Of a DNA stretch of 32,168 nt, positions 16,605-26,801 are shown piece after piece; the first letter of the stretch is position 1; the number at the start of each line of letters is the position of its first letter. Source of the DNA: Planctomycetaceae bacterium (lineage in GTDB: Bacteria > Planctomycetota > Planctomycetia > Planctomycetales > Planctomycetaceae); the NCBI GenBank assembly GCA_009691905.1, contig SIAF01000012.1:1-32168 (forward strand), written 5' to 3'. The notes beneath the pieces are model-generated. The model was not told where the DNA came from and ran no database searches. It saw nothing but the letters and a program-made list of their open reading frames with translations. The position numbers and the translations under genes are program-made.

Positions 16605-17069
16605 TCAGGGTCCCTCCACTTTCGTCATGGCCTTCAGTGAAAAGCGGCGAAATCCGTGCTCCTGACAGGTCTTGATCACGTCGTCGAGCAGCTTGAACGG
16701 CGTCACCCTGTCGGCACGAATCACGACCATCGTCGGCAGTTCGTCGCCCTTCTTGAACTTCGGGTTGTCGAACGTCATTTTTGCGATCGTGACTCTCGCC
16801 TCGCCGGCGATGTACGCCTTCATGTCTTTCTCGATGCCGTAGACTTTCAATTTTCCCTGTGAGTCGATGTTGAGCACGAACAATTCGTCGTGCCCCTCAG
16901 TGTCCAGAGGACGGGCCGACCCGAGAACCGGCAGCTTGAGCGACAAATCGAGCTGGGCCCCTTTGAAATTGATGACCAGCATGAAAAACGTGACCAGTTG
17001 AAAGACCATGTCCAGCATGGGAGTCAGATTCGGCTCGGCGTTGGCATGGCTTGACATCGAAGCGGACAT
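16605..17069 (-). CDS. ExbD/TolR-type protein (module III, first)
   Basis: A 154-residue protein. The N-terminus MSASMSSHANAEPNLTPMLD leads into one membrane segment with the conserved Asp at 20 (LTPMLDMVFQLVTFFMLV), a textbook ExbD sequence. The periplasmic domain ends in ELPTMVVIRADRVTPFKLLD and a final helix. A GGAG box 8-12 nt before the ATG supports the start at 17069; M5 is a possible alternative. It follows the ExbB-type gene by 74 bp on the same strand. Confidence 0.92.
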   Translation of the reverse strand: MSASMSSHANAEPNLTPMLDMVFQLVTFFMLVINFKGAQLDLSLKLPVLGSARPLDTEGHDELFVLNIDSQGKLKVYGIEKDMKAYIAGEARVTIAKMTFDNPKFKKGDELPTMVVIRADRVTPFKLLDDVIKTCQEHGFRRFSLKAMTKVEGP

Positions 17070-17143
17070 AATTGCATCTCCGAAGGCGGCACGTGACGAA
17101 GGCGTTGCGATCGATCGAGAGGTCGATGCGGCTCAGGACGCAT

Positions 17144-18022
17144 TTAGCCGGCCGCCGGGTTCGCCGGCGGGGTTGCCGGAGGTGCCGCCGATTTCGTCCG
17201 CACGAGTGCGCTCAATCGACGGATGAATTCGTCGGCCAGGAGCAAGGTCGACGTGCTGATCGACGAGACTCGGTTCCGGAACAAAGCGAAGAAATAGATT
17301 GCGGGAACCGACAAACCCACTCCCTCGAAGGTCAGGACGAGCGCTTCGGAAATTCCACCGGCCACCTGGCTGGCCTTGAGCTGCGTATCCGAAAGCGCAA
17401 TCACGCTGAAGCTGGCGATCATCCCCTTGAGCGTTCCCAGCAGGCCGATCATCGGTCCCAGCGAGCCCAGCACCGCCAGCATGCTGATCTTCCGCTCCAT
17501 TTCGACGATCAGTGAGTCGCCGACGCGATCCATTGTCTCGCGGGATTCCGAAATGCCGTGCGGCAACTCGGCCATTCCTGCCGACAGCACTGTCCCAAAA
17601 AACGAGGGATCCTGTTTGGCGCGTTTATAGACACCCAGATAATCCTTGTTTTTCAGCAGCGCTTCGCAGTCCTGGATCACATCCGGGGGGGCTGCCACTT
17701 CGGGACGCAACTCCATGAACATTCGCACAACCGTGGCAACGAAATACAGCGACAAGATCAGCAGCACGAGGCCAATCATCCCCGAGGTCTCGATCAGCCA
17801 GACCAGCATGTTCTGGCTGGCTTCCGGCGGTTTTTCACCGTCAGCTTTGGCCGCCGGAGCGCCCGGCGCCGCGACGTCGCTTGAGTCTTCGTTGCCGGCT
17901 TCTTCGGATTCGTCCTGGGCCAAAGTCATCGGCTGAAGTCCGGTCCACCCGAACGACACTCCGGCGGCAAGCAGCACTCCTGCCATCCAGATTCGCCACG
18001 TCATGCGATTGTCCGCGATCAT
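17144..18022 (-). CDS. MotA/TolQ/ExbB-type proton channel protein (module III)
   Basis: A 292-residue protein, longer than the usual ExbB. Residues 1-36 look like a signal peptide or extra membrane segment, followed by an acidic, Ala/Pro-rich stretch to about 72. Then come three family membrane segments: TSGMIGLVLLILSLYFVATVV, LGSLGPMIGLLGTLKGMI and EGVGLSVPAIYFFALFRN. The signatures L-G-x-x-G-P-M-I-G-L-L-G-T and G-L-x-x-A/S-V-P are clear. GAAGGAAAT precedes the ATG at 18022. It heads a five-gene minus-strand operon with two ExbDs and two accessory membrane proteins. The extra N-terminus suggests a first segment facing the periplasm, as in some ExbB proteins. Confidence 0.93.
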   Translation of the reverse strand: MIADNRMTWRIWMAGVLLAAGVSFGWTGLQPMTLAQDESEEAGNEDSSDVAAPGAPAAKADGEKPPEASQNMLVWLIETSGMIGLVLLILSLYFVATVVRMFMELRPEVAAPPDVIQDCEALLKNKDYLGVYKRAKQDPSFFGTVLSAGMAELPHGISESRETMDRVGDSLIVEMERKISMLAVLGSLGPMIGLLGTLKGMIASFSVIALSDTQLKASQVAGGISEALVLTFEGVGLSVPAIYFFALFRNRVSSISTSTLLLADEFIRRLSALVRTKSAAPPATPPANPAAG

Positions 18023-18073
18023 TTTTATTTCCTTCGATTTGGAGTACGAACAATGTTATTGCGGATTTTGACG

Positions 18074-18103
18074 ATTATACGATGGCTGGCGAACAGGTGG
18101 CAA
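18074..18103 (-). promoter_or_regulatory. putative promoter of the minus-strand ExbB/ExbD operon
   Basis: On the minus strand TTGCCA (18103-18098) and a perfect TATAAT (18079-18074) are separated by 18 bp. The leader to the ATG at 18022 would be about 45 nt and contains the ribosome site. This is the best promoter-like sequence in the window. Confidence 0.6.
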
Positions 18104-18448
18104 TTGGTATTTTTCCCGATTGTAGGCCGATCCGGTCAGCGAGACTCGGCAATCTGTAACGATCATGCCTGGCGTTCCGGCTGGCGAAAGACTGTCGCCG
18201 TTAGAACTTCCGGCAAATGCAGCATATCCGGGGAAACCGATAGTGTCGATTAGCGCGTTACATCCCGCAGGGCGCTCACCATCGGGAATGTCGCTGCCAG
18301 GCAGTGGTTCGAAACTTGATAAGGGCAAAAAAGTGGGGCGGTCGTTCGCTGCCTGCACGCCGGAAAACGCTCGTGACCGGTGTTGGTTCAATTGCTGGTT
18401 GAACCGAACTTTGGTCCGCGTGATCGAAACAATTTTCAGGAGCAACAA
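18104..18448. other. upstream region of the porin gene
   Basis: About 345 bp between the minus-strand operon promoter and the porin gene. It contains one small hairpin, GGTTCAA (18385-18391) with TTGAACC (18399-18405), 44 bp before the porin start codon, which would lie in its leader and could be a regulator site. I see no -35/-10 pair of convincing quality for the porin gene. Confidence 0.4.
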
Positions 18449-20038
18449 ATGCAGAAGGAAGCCAAACAGGCGCTCTTACCGCGCTTGATCGGCGCCGGAG
18501 CGTTGATGGGAATCTTAGGTCTGGCCGGCCTCGATGCCGCCCGGGCCCAGGAAGGGGTGGACGGTGAGCGAAGTCTGTGGCGCAGCCGCAACAGTTCGGG
18601 ACGCCGCGTCGAACAACCCGGTCGAAGCCTCTACGGGTTTCGGCAGGTTCAGAACGAATCGGAATCGGAATCGGAATCGGAACCGGCCCCCCTCCCCAAC
18701 GCGCCCTTCCCAGAGACGCCGTCTTCGGCGCCGCCCAGCCCGGTGCCAACCGCGGGCGACCGGCCGGCGTCTGAAAAGGCCGACGAATTGGTCGGTGAAG
18801 AACCGGGTGAACAACCCCCCTGGTCGCTCACCAACCTGTGGGACTACACCGACGGGACCAACCCTCTCAAGGACAATCAGTGGCACCTGGGAGGCAATAC
18901 GGTCCAGAGCTTTGTCGGAAATTTCCAAAGCCCCAGCGATCGGTTCAACGGCCCGACGACCTGGACCGACCGTTCCAACGACTACCAGCTCAACCAGCAG
19001 TGGATCTATCTGGAACGCATCACCGACACCAAAAAGCAGGACTTCGACATTGGAGGTCGAGTCGACGTCAATTACGGTACGAACTATCGCTGGGCGACCT
19101 CGGCCGGGTTCGAAGACCAGTGGGGCATGAACACCTCCCATTCATTTTATGGGTTGTCGATTCCCAACTTGTACCTCGAAACGGCCTACAAGGACGTCAA
19201 GATCAAGTGGGGCCATTTCATCTCGCCAATCGGGTTCTTCACTGTCGATACGACGCAAAACTTCTTCCCCATCATTCCCTACACTTATCAGTACGGCGAG
19301 GTCTTTACGCAATGGGGTGCACTGGCGACCTGGAACGTGACCGATAAGTTCGTTGTGGGCGGCGGAATCACGCGCGGCTGGGACAACTTCGATGGCAGCG
19401 GAACCGGCAGCCCCAACCTGGGGGCGACGTGGCTGGCAACGTATACCTTTGAAGACAAGTCTTCGCTGGCTTACGTGGGATTGTGGAGTAATGAGTGGAA
19501 CAACAATTTCAACGGGTTCGATGGCAGCCGCGCGATTCCGCAATTCGCTTCGCGCTACCTGCAAAGTCTTGTTTACAGCAGGCCACTCACCGACAAACTC
19601 ACGTATGTGGTTCAGTCTGACCTGGGTATTCAGGACAACGCGTTTACAGCCGGCGGTGTTCCTGTGGGACAGGCACGCTGGTATGGTCTGAACCAGTACC
19701 TATTCTGGGTACAAAATTCCAAATGGACTTGGGGTTTGAACTTCGAATGGTTCCGCGACGAAGAGGGATTCCGAGTCGGCGGTGTCTTGCCGACTTACAC
19801 TGATCCTACCTCGCAAGTGCGCGGCCTTCCGCTGAATCGGTTTGGGTATGCCGGCAACTTCTATCAGTTTACGTTCGGTCCGAAGTGGAGTCCGACGAAA
19901 AATCTGTTCGTGCGTCCCTTCCTGAAAATCGACTGGTTCGACGGAGCCGCGAACAACCCCGGCAACCTGCAACCCTTCAATGCCGGCCGAAGTAAGAATC
20001 AGACACTGCTCGGCGTCGATATGGGATTGGTCTACTAA
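18449..20038 (+). CDS. outer membrane beta-barrel porin-like protein
   Basis: A 529-residue exported protein. A signal peptide spans residues 1-33 with cleavage likely after AARA. A low-complexity linker follows, with a Ser-Glu repeat (69-78) encoded by four perfect TCGGAA hexamers and then a Pro-rich stretch. From about residue 130 to the end, alternating aromatic and polar strands, frequent W, Y, N and G, and a C-terminal ending in MGLVY fit a porin-like barrel of the kind annotated as OprB/BBP2-type in planctomycetes. Phrases such as YLETAYKDVKIKWGHFISP and TYQYGEVFTQWGALATW are typical. AGGAG before the ATG at 18449 sets the start. It is followed by a clear terminator and is probably transcribed alone. 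Transported substrate unknown. Confidence 0.82.
   Translation: MQKEAKQALLPRLIGAGALMGILGLAGLDAARAQEGVDGERSLWRSRNSSGRRVEQPGRSLYGFRQVQNESESESESEPAPLPNAPFPETPSSAPPSPVPTAGDRPASEKADELVGEEPGEQPPWSLTNLWDYTDGTNPLKDNQWHLGGNTVQSFVGNFQSPSDRFNGPTTWTDRSNDYQLNQQWIYLERITDTKKQDFDIGGRVDVNYGTNYRWATSAGFEDQWGMNTSHSFYGLSIPNLYLETAYKDVKIKWGHFISPIGFFTVDTTQNFFPIIPYTYQYGEVFTQWGALATWNVTDKFVVGGGITRGWDNFDGSGTGSPNLGATWLATYTFEDKSSLAYVGLWSNEWNNNFNGFDGSRAIPQFASRYLQSLVYSRPLTDKLTYVVQSDLGIQDNAFTAGGVPVGQARWYGLNQYLFWVQNSKWTWGLNFEWFRDEEGFRVGGVLPTYTDPTSQVRGLPLNRFGYAGNFYQFTFGPKWSPTKNLFVRPFLKIDWFDGAANNPGNLQPFNAGRSKNQTLLGVDMGLVY
18659..18682 (+). repeat. TCGGAA hexamer tandem repeat inside the porin gene
   Basis: Four exact TCGGAA units in a row, encoding alternating Ser and Glu just after the signal peptide region. 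Because the unit is six bases, copy-number change would keep the reading frame and only vary linker length. Confidence 0.85.
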
Positions 20039-20068
20039 CCAAACCACGCTGCCCGTCAGCTTGAATCG

Positions 20069-20104
20069 ACCCCGGTCTCCTCACCGAGACCGGGGTTTCT
20101 TGTT
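20069..20104 (+). terminator. Rho-independent terminator of the porin gene
   Basis: ACCCCGGTCTC (20069-20079) pairs perfectly with GAGACCGGGGT (20086-20096) around a 6-nt loop, followed by TTCTTGTTT. It begins 30 bp after the porin stop codon. This is the clearest intrinsic terminator in the window. Confidence 0.85.
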
Positions 20105-20702
20105 TCCCGCCGATCGGCAACGGACTCGGTTTCCGCGACGCGAGTTGCACGACGGTAAGCGGCTTCGCCCGGTGACACCGAAGCGGGCTGCAACGCGGAA
20201 ACAACGCTTCCGATCAGTCCGTCCACTTGGGCCTTTTTCCCTGGCATCGCAAAGTAGACCGTATAGGAAACGCGGCGATCGGCGAGCAGTCATCCCGACG
20301 CGAGCTGCGCGATAATTGAGCAACGCCTGCTGATACACTCGACATCATCGAATTGTGTCGATTTTGCGAATGTTGGGGAAAACCAGTGACGTATTATCGC
20401 AAACCAAGTACTGAAAACAGGTTGCGATCGTAATCAGAGTCCGAATTTGTCGAGAGGCACGCCACTTGCGTTAAGTTGACACGCTAAATTTGTCCGTGGC
20501 AAGGTGGCTTGCGGCTCGCCCCGACCGTGGTTTTCGCTTAAGGTTGTGCTCCGGGACAATCTCTGTCGGTGTCGGTCGGCATTGACTCCCCGCCACGCGG
20601 GGCTGGGGTGATTGCGCTCCCGACCCGGCGCGTGGAATTCAGGTGGCTCTTGGTGAAGTCGCCTCAATGATCGATTTGACTCGTTTAGGGGAGCTAAAAA
20701 GC
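20105..20702. other. 598-bp intergenic region before amt
   Basis: I find no convincing gene here. It contains TAAGTTGACACGC at 20472-20484, the first 13 bp of the repeat seen at 1787 and 7728, without the rest of that element. It also contains a GC hairpin CCCCGC-CAC-GCGGGG at 20588-20602, about 100 bp before amt. A nitrogen-type (-24/-12) promoter was looked for and no good match was found. Short frames on the minus strand have no protein-like features. Confidence 0.5.
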
Positions 20703-22663
<1,961 letters not shown>

Positions 22664-22682
22664 CTCGGTCGTCCAATGAACT

Positions 22683-23765
22683 TCACACGGCCGCCGGCAG
22701 CACATAGAAGGCGAAGCCGAGCATCAGGTAAACGGCCAGCAACATCAGCCCCTCGAGCCAGTTCGACTGACCGTCGGTCGTCAGGATCCGGGCGACGAAC
22801 ACCGCCAGGGCGACTGCGACAATCTCGAATTGCGTGAACTGCAGATCCATCGGATGGCCCAGCAGCGGCGAACAGAGCACCAGCAGTGGCGCGACCAGCA
22901 GGGCCACCTGCGTACTGGCCCCCAGGGTGACCCCGATTGCCAGATCCATCTGGTTCGCACGGGCGAACGAGACGGCGTTGAAGAACTGCGGAATGTTGCT
23001 GACCATCGCCAGCAGGATGATCCCGGCAAAGACCGGGGTCAGGCCGAGCTTTACCGCGGTGGGCTCGAGAGCGTCGGTCATGACCTCGCTCATGATCGCC
23101 AGCCCGAGCGTTACGGCGGCCAGTAGGCCCAGGGCGCCTTTCCACCCACGGGCCTGTGGCAGCGATTGCGGCAGCTTATTGCCGCGTGCCTCGTCCTCGT
23201 CCCGCGCTTCGCCCAAAGTTGTCGGCTGAGTTGTTTTGGGCGCAAGCAACACGAACACGAGGCTTGCCAGGTAAACCAGCAGCAGCACCACCGAGATCTC
23301 CTGGCTGATCTCCCACGAGACGGCATCGGTGCCGGCATGAAACACCGCCGGAATGATCAACCCGAAGCTGGCGAGAGTCAGCAGGTTGCCGTTCATCCCC
23401 GCCCCCTTGGGGTCGAAATTCTGAATGCGGTGTTTCAGGCCGCCGGTCAGCATTGCCAGCCCCAGCCCGAACAACAGGTTTCCCATAATCGAACCGGTCA
23501 GCGAGGCCTTGACCACGTCGACCAACCCGTTCTTGAGCGCAAACAGCGCGATAATGATTTCGGGTGCGTTGTTGAGCGAAGCATTCAGCAGGCTGCCCTT
23601 CGTCGGCCCCAGGTAGCGCGCCAGAACTTCTGTCGCATCGCCCATCTGCTCTGACAAGGGCATGACCGCCAAAGCCGAAGCCACGAAAATCAGCAGGGGG
23701 TCGGCCTCGAACCAGCGTAACGCCAGTGCGATCGGCAGAAAAACGAGGAAATAATTGAGACGCAT
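22683..23765 (-). CDS. CaCA-superfamily cation/proton exchanger (CAX-like)
   Basis: A 360-residue membrane protein with about 11 hydrophobic segments, resembling calcium/proton exchangers. Repeat alpha-1 reads NNAPEIIIALFALKNG (about 65-80) followed by VVKASLTGSIMGNLLFGLG, with the key acidic E69. Repeat alpha-2 reads SNIPQFFNAVSF, then NQMDLAIGVTLGASTQVALL. In canonical exchangers both repeats have G-N-x-x-E; here alpha-1 begins N-N and alpha-2 has Gln (Q260) where Glu is expected. An acidic cytoplasmic loop (about 180-205) separates the halves. I chose the ATG at 23765, 10 bp after the small upstream gene. Substrate ion cannot be stated with confidence. Confidence 0.85.
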   Translation of the reverse strand: MRLNYFLVFLPIALALRWFEADPLLIFVASALAVMPLSEQMGDATEVLARYLGPTKGSLLNASLNNAPEIIIALFALKNGLVDVVKASLTGSIMGNLLFGLGLAMLTGGLKHRIQNFDPKGAGMNGNLLTLASFGLIIPAVFHAGTDAVSWEISQEISVVLLLVYLASLVFVLLAPKTTQPTTLGEARDEDEARGNKLPQSLPQARGWKGALGLLAAVTLGLAIMSEVMTDALEPTAVKLGLTPVFAGIILLAMVSNIPQFFNAVSFARANQMDLAIGVTLGASTQVALLVAPLLVLCSPLLGHPMDLQFTQFEIVAVALAVFVARILTTDGQSNWLEGLMLLAVYLMLGFAFYVLPAAV

Positions 23766-23775
23766 CCTTGATCGC

Positions 23776-24090
23776 TCAGGGCTGCCGCAATCCGCGAATG
23801 TAGTCGCTGGCCGCCGCTGCGCCGTCGACAATTCCCGAAGCGATCGACTTCCCGCCGGGAATGATGTGGCACAGGAACAGCGTCGGGAACACGATCCCGT
23901 AAGACGCGTAGTAACTGCCGTTATACGCACCGCGCGAAACGAAATTGCCGACTTTGGGGAGGACTTCTTGCACCTTGGCGCTGGCATCGCCGGCACCATC
24001 CCGGAGCGCGCCGGCGGCAGTTTGCATCGCGTTCGCAACGGCATCGAACGGGTTGCTTGAAGGAGTCGTAGAAGCCGATTCAGCAGTCAT
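23776..24090 (-). CDS. small protein with a domain shared with the neighbouring EcsC protein
   Basis: A 104-residue protein of unknown function. Residues 1-45 are polar and Ala-rich, probably helical. Residues 55-101 contain YYASYGIVFPTLFLCHIIPG followed by GKSIASGIVDGAAAA, which resembles the C-terminal part of the EcsC-family protein encoded just upstream (24206-25243). Shared positions are Tyr, Ser, aromatic-Gly, Pro-Thr, Ile-Pro-Gly, a Gly, Asp-Gly and Ala-Ala. It is likely membrane-associated. Its stop is 10 bp before the exchanger start codon, so the two are surely co-transcribed. No strong ribosome site precedes the ATG. Confidence 0.75.
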   Translation of the reverse strand: MTAESASTTPSSNPFDAVANAMQTAAGALRDGAGDASAKVQEVLPKVGNFVSRGAYNGSYYASYGIVFPTLFLCHIIPGGKSIASGIVDGAAAASDYIRGLRQP

Positions 24091-24170
24091 GGCATACTCA
24101 CTTAAGGAGATCTCGAAAGCCTCGGGCGGATGGCCACTTGGGAATAACCCGGCAGTTTACAGCTTATTTT

Positions 24171-24198
24171 ACTCTAGCTCAGAAGAAGCCATTGTCAA
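24171..24198 (-). promoter_or_regulatory. putative promoter for the 104-residue protein and exchanger
   Basis: On the minus strand a perfect TTGACA (24198-24193) is followed after 16 bp by TAGAGT (24176-24171). The leader to the ATG at 24090 would be about 75 nt. It begins 8 bp after the EcsC-family stop, so the downstream pair may be expressed independently of it. Confidence 0.4.
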
Positions 24199-24205
24199 CC
24201 GGAAT

Positions 24206-25243
24206 TCAAGCTGCGCCCGGCGCCGCGGCCACAGCGGCGACCGGCATCGGTTCGGAAGTTCTGGCCAACCTTCTGGTCTTTGGCAACAGACGCTGTACGT
24301 CCTGCCCGGCGGCATGGCATCCGTCGGCGAAGCCACGTCCCACGGCATGATTTCCGGGAATCCAGCCGAACAACGCAATCGTCGGCACCGAAATCAGGAA
24401 GGTCGCGCCGAAACTGGTCCAGTACAGGGCCGATGCCACCTGGCCGGCCACCCGCTTCGGCAGGGATCGGGCATAGGCGCGATCGGGTGGAATTCGGGTG
24501 TGGTTGTGGTTTGACCGCAGCCAGCGCTCCTGGAACGTGAAGCGGGAAATCTGGACGACCTGCTGCGTCAGTCGCGCCGACTCGGCGGCACCGGCAATCA
24601 TGCCCAGAATCGGAATGGACGAGAGACCGGTGGACGTCAGGATCTGCTCGGCGATGGCGTCCTGGACCAGTTCTTCGAAGGTTTCCTCGAAGATCATGTC
24701 TTCGATCTTGCCGAGAGTCACGATCGCGTGCTGTTTCTCTTCAAGCGTTCCTGCAGAGGCGATCAGCATGATCCCCAGCACGTAATTGCGCTCGTGCGGT
24801 TCGGTGGTTCCGAACCCGTAGCAATAGCCGATCGTGTGGACTGCCTGCAGGCAGTACCCCATCACGGCCTTAACGCTGATCAGGGCCCCCAGGGGATTGG
24901 TGCCCCCCATCGAAGCCCCCCAGAACATCGCGCGCTTCTCGGCGGCAATGGCGAAATACTCCGCCAGTTGGTCGCAGCGATCGAGCTCGCCGCGCCGCAA
25001 TTCGCGCAAGTCAACGGCACCGGCCCGCTCCAGAACTTTCTCCTGATGCGCTGAAACCTCTGAGGCGGCGTAGGTGTCCTGGACCGCATCCCTGACGGCG
25101 TTTTTCGGAAGCAACTTTTCGGCAAGCCGAACGACTGGCTGCGAGAGCTTTTCGATCGCACGGCCGATATAACTGGGAGGCTCTGCCTTCCAGCCTGCAA
25201 TTCGATGGACCTGTTCGACTTCATACGCTGTGAGAGGCGGCAT
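24206..25243 (-). CDS. EcsC-family protein
   Basis: A 345-residue protein matching the EcsC family, named for a gene next to an ABC exporter in Bacillus whose biochemical role is unclear. The characteristic central part is present: YFAIAAEKRAMFWGASMGG followed by TNPLGALISVKAVMGYCLQA and an AGTLEEKQ helix, then IPILGMIAGAAESARLTQQV. A C-terminal extension (about 272-320), ALYWTSFGATFLISVPTIAL... IPGNHAVGRGFADGCHAA, resembles the separate 104-residue protein encoded next on the strand. Moderately hydrophobic segments suggest membrane association. I chose the ATG at 25243; a TTG at 25345 would add 34 low-complexity residues. Confidence 0.82.
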   Translation of the reverse strand: MPPLTAYEVEQVHRIAGWKAEPPSYIGRAIEKLSQPVVRLAEKLLPKNAVRDAVQDTYAASEVSAHQEKVLERAGAVDLRELRRGELDRCDQLAEYFAIAAEKRAMFWGASMGGTNPLGALISVKAVMGYCLQAVHTIGYCYGFGTTEPHERNYVLGIMLIASAGTLEEKQHAIVTLGKIEDMIFEETFEELVQDAIAEQILTSTGLSSIPILGMIAGAAESARLTQQVVQISRFTFQERWLRSNHNHTRIPPDRAYARSLPKRVAGQVASALYWTSFGATFLISVPTIALFGWIPGNHAVGRGFADGCHAAGQDVQRLLPKTRRLARTSEPMPVAAVAAAPGAA

Positions 25244-25384
25244 CGGCGGCTCGATTGAAGTTGTGGGGGGTGACCCCGGGCGTTTCCGGCGGGAAAAGAG
25301 CTTGCCCCGTAGCAGGCCTGCTTGCTTCCGACGACCTCGCGGCAATCTTTCGGGACAAGCTCACGGCGCACGCGGTCAGGCGGT

Positions 25385-25588
25385 TCAGGCCGGAACGATG
25401 ATCACGCGCGAATTACGGGCGTCGCGTCGGGAAACCCTGTGCGAGACCGCCAGGAGCGCCAACCCGACAATCAGCGGAACCAGGATCATCGATGAGGCGA
25501 GCAGAACCAGCACCACGCCGGCCGACTGACAGACGGCGATGAATCCCCGACGGAACCGAACGCTCAGGCTTCTGAGAAATGATGTCAC
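25385..25588 (-). CDS. small membrane protein, unknown function
   Basis: A 67-residue protein with a basic N-terminus, one long hydrophobic stretch at about 19-47 (VCQSAGVVLVLLASSMILVP and following), and a basic C-terminus (SHRVSRRDARNSR). The start is a GTG at 25588 preceded by a strong AAGGAG about 9 nt upstream, which is the best reason to believe it. It lies 141 bp before the EcsC-family gene on the same strand. No family recognised. Confidence 0.6.
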   Translation of the reverse strand: MTSFLRSLSVRFRRGFIAVCQSAGVVLVLLASSMILVPLIVGLALLAVSHRVSRRDARNSRVIIVPA

Positions 25589-25751
25589 CGCACACGCTCC
25601 TTTTTCTTGAAATTGATCATCGGGGCCGGTCGGGGCCGTAACATTAATGGTGGCGACTGCGACTAGGCGCTGTCAACCTGTTCCGATGGCTCGGACTGGG
25701 GAACTGGGAAAATCAACGGTGAACTAGAGGGGCGCTCCCGTCGGCCGGGGG

Positions 25752-26609
25752 TCACCCTGCGCTCGGCGTTTCGCCGGCCAAAGTTGCTGCATCGGCAACC
25801 GTTGCGATCAGTCCGATTGTGGCAACGACGCGCAGCCGCTCGGCGGTGTGCAGTTCGACATCGGTGAATCGTAAATCTCCGAATAGCGCCTTCCCCAGTG
25901 GAATCGGCCGATCGTCGAGTTTCCTGACGTGATGCTGTAGAAAGCCGGCGACGATTTGCCCGAAAATGCCGGGTCCGCTTAATTCCAGGCCGGTAAACCG
26001 GGCATTCAATTGGTCGTCGATTTCCAGCGATCCGTTGATTTCGAGCGTTGAAGACAAAACTCCCTTACGACCGCTGGCGCGTCCCACAAAACACAAGCGC
26101 CGCGGCCCGTTCGACTCCAAAGTCAGCCGTACCGATGTCATGGTCACGTTCTGGCTGCGCAAATTGCGATTGAGCAACTCCAGCACGAGACGATCGAGAT
26201 CGTCATAGCCGATTTCGACCGTCATCTTCCCGCTTTTCAGGTCGATCGCCAAGGGATGATCGACGCGTTCGGGCGTGTGTGTGAATACGACTTCGGCAGC
26301 CGAGAACTCGACGTATAACGGTGCCGACAGCAGACTGATCGGGCTGGCGATGAATCCCAGTTGCCCGATCGAGATCTGCCGATTGATCGGGCCGGGTTCA
26401 AGGTGCGGCGTCTCGTGAGCATGTATGCCGGCCAGGTCGGAACCGCTCAGGTCGACTCGCAGGGTCTCCAGCAGGAATCGCTGACCGCGTCGCTCGTCGC
26501 CCGGCACGCTGGGGACGGGTCGCGGGGGGGACGAATCCCGATCGTCGGAAGGAGCTGTCATCGAATCTGCAACCGGCCGAATTGGGACGACACCGCGTGG
26601 TCGCGTCAT
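25752..26609 (-). CDS. hypothetical protein, possibly DUF2993/LmeA-like
   Basis: A 285-residue soluble-looking protein. The first 45 residues are polar and Pro/Arg-rich. The rest alternates amphipathic strands and helices: LRVDLSGSDLAGIHAHE, SAPLYVEFSAAEVVFTHTP, then VEIGYDDLDRLVLELLNRNL and FTGLELSGPGIFGQIVAGFL. The pattern 'gene product with DLDRLV, repeated beta segments and an ELSG...I helix' recalls proteins of the DUF2993 type thought to bind lipids, but I hold this only weakly. No signal peptide is seen. It is divergent from the ATP-grasp operon; M17 (26561) is another possible start. Confidence 0.6.
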   Translation of the reverse strand: MTRPRGVVPIRPVADSMTAPSDDRDSSPPRPVPSVPGDERRGQRFLLETLRVDLSGSDLAGIHAHETPHLEPGPINRQISIGQLGFIASPISLLSAPLYVEFSAAEVVFTHTPERVDHPLAIDLKSGKMTVEIGYDDLDRLVLELLNRNLRSQNVTMTSVRLTLESNGPRRLCFVGRASGRKGVLSSTLEINGSLEIDDQLNARFTGLELSGPGIFGQIVAGFLQHHVRKLDDRPIPLGKALFGDLRFTDVELHTAERLRVVATIGLIATVADAATLAGETPSAG

Positions 26610-26801
26610 TCACTGGACAATAGGCATTGCCGGGCGATCGTGCAATCACCCGGCGGGGCGGCCTGTGCGCACGACTCAAGCTCTCACCGCCGGTCAGGCA
26701 TTGAACGCCCGTGGACTGCAGTTGCCCCGATCACGCTCAGCAGCGATTCATGTCGCTCGCTGCTTGACAAACCGGCTTGCGCCGGACAGGCTTCACGGCG
26801 A

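Noticed and set aside
20498-20520. A -24/-12 (sigma54) promoter for amt
   Set aside because: TGGCAAGG...TTGC has one base too many between the GG and GC elements, and TGGC...TCGC with correct spacing has a poor -12 element. It also lies about 190 bp from the gene.
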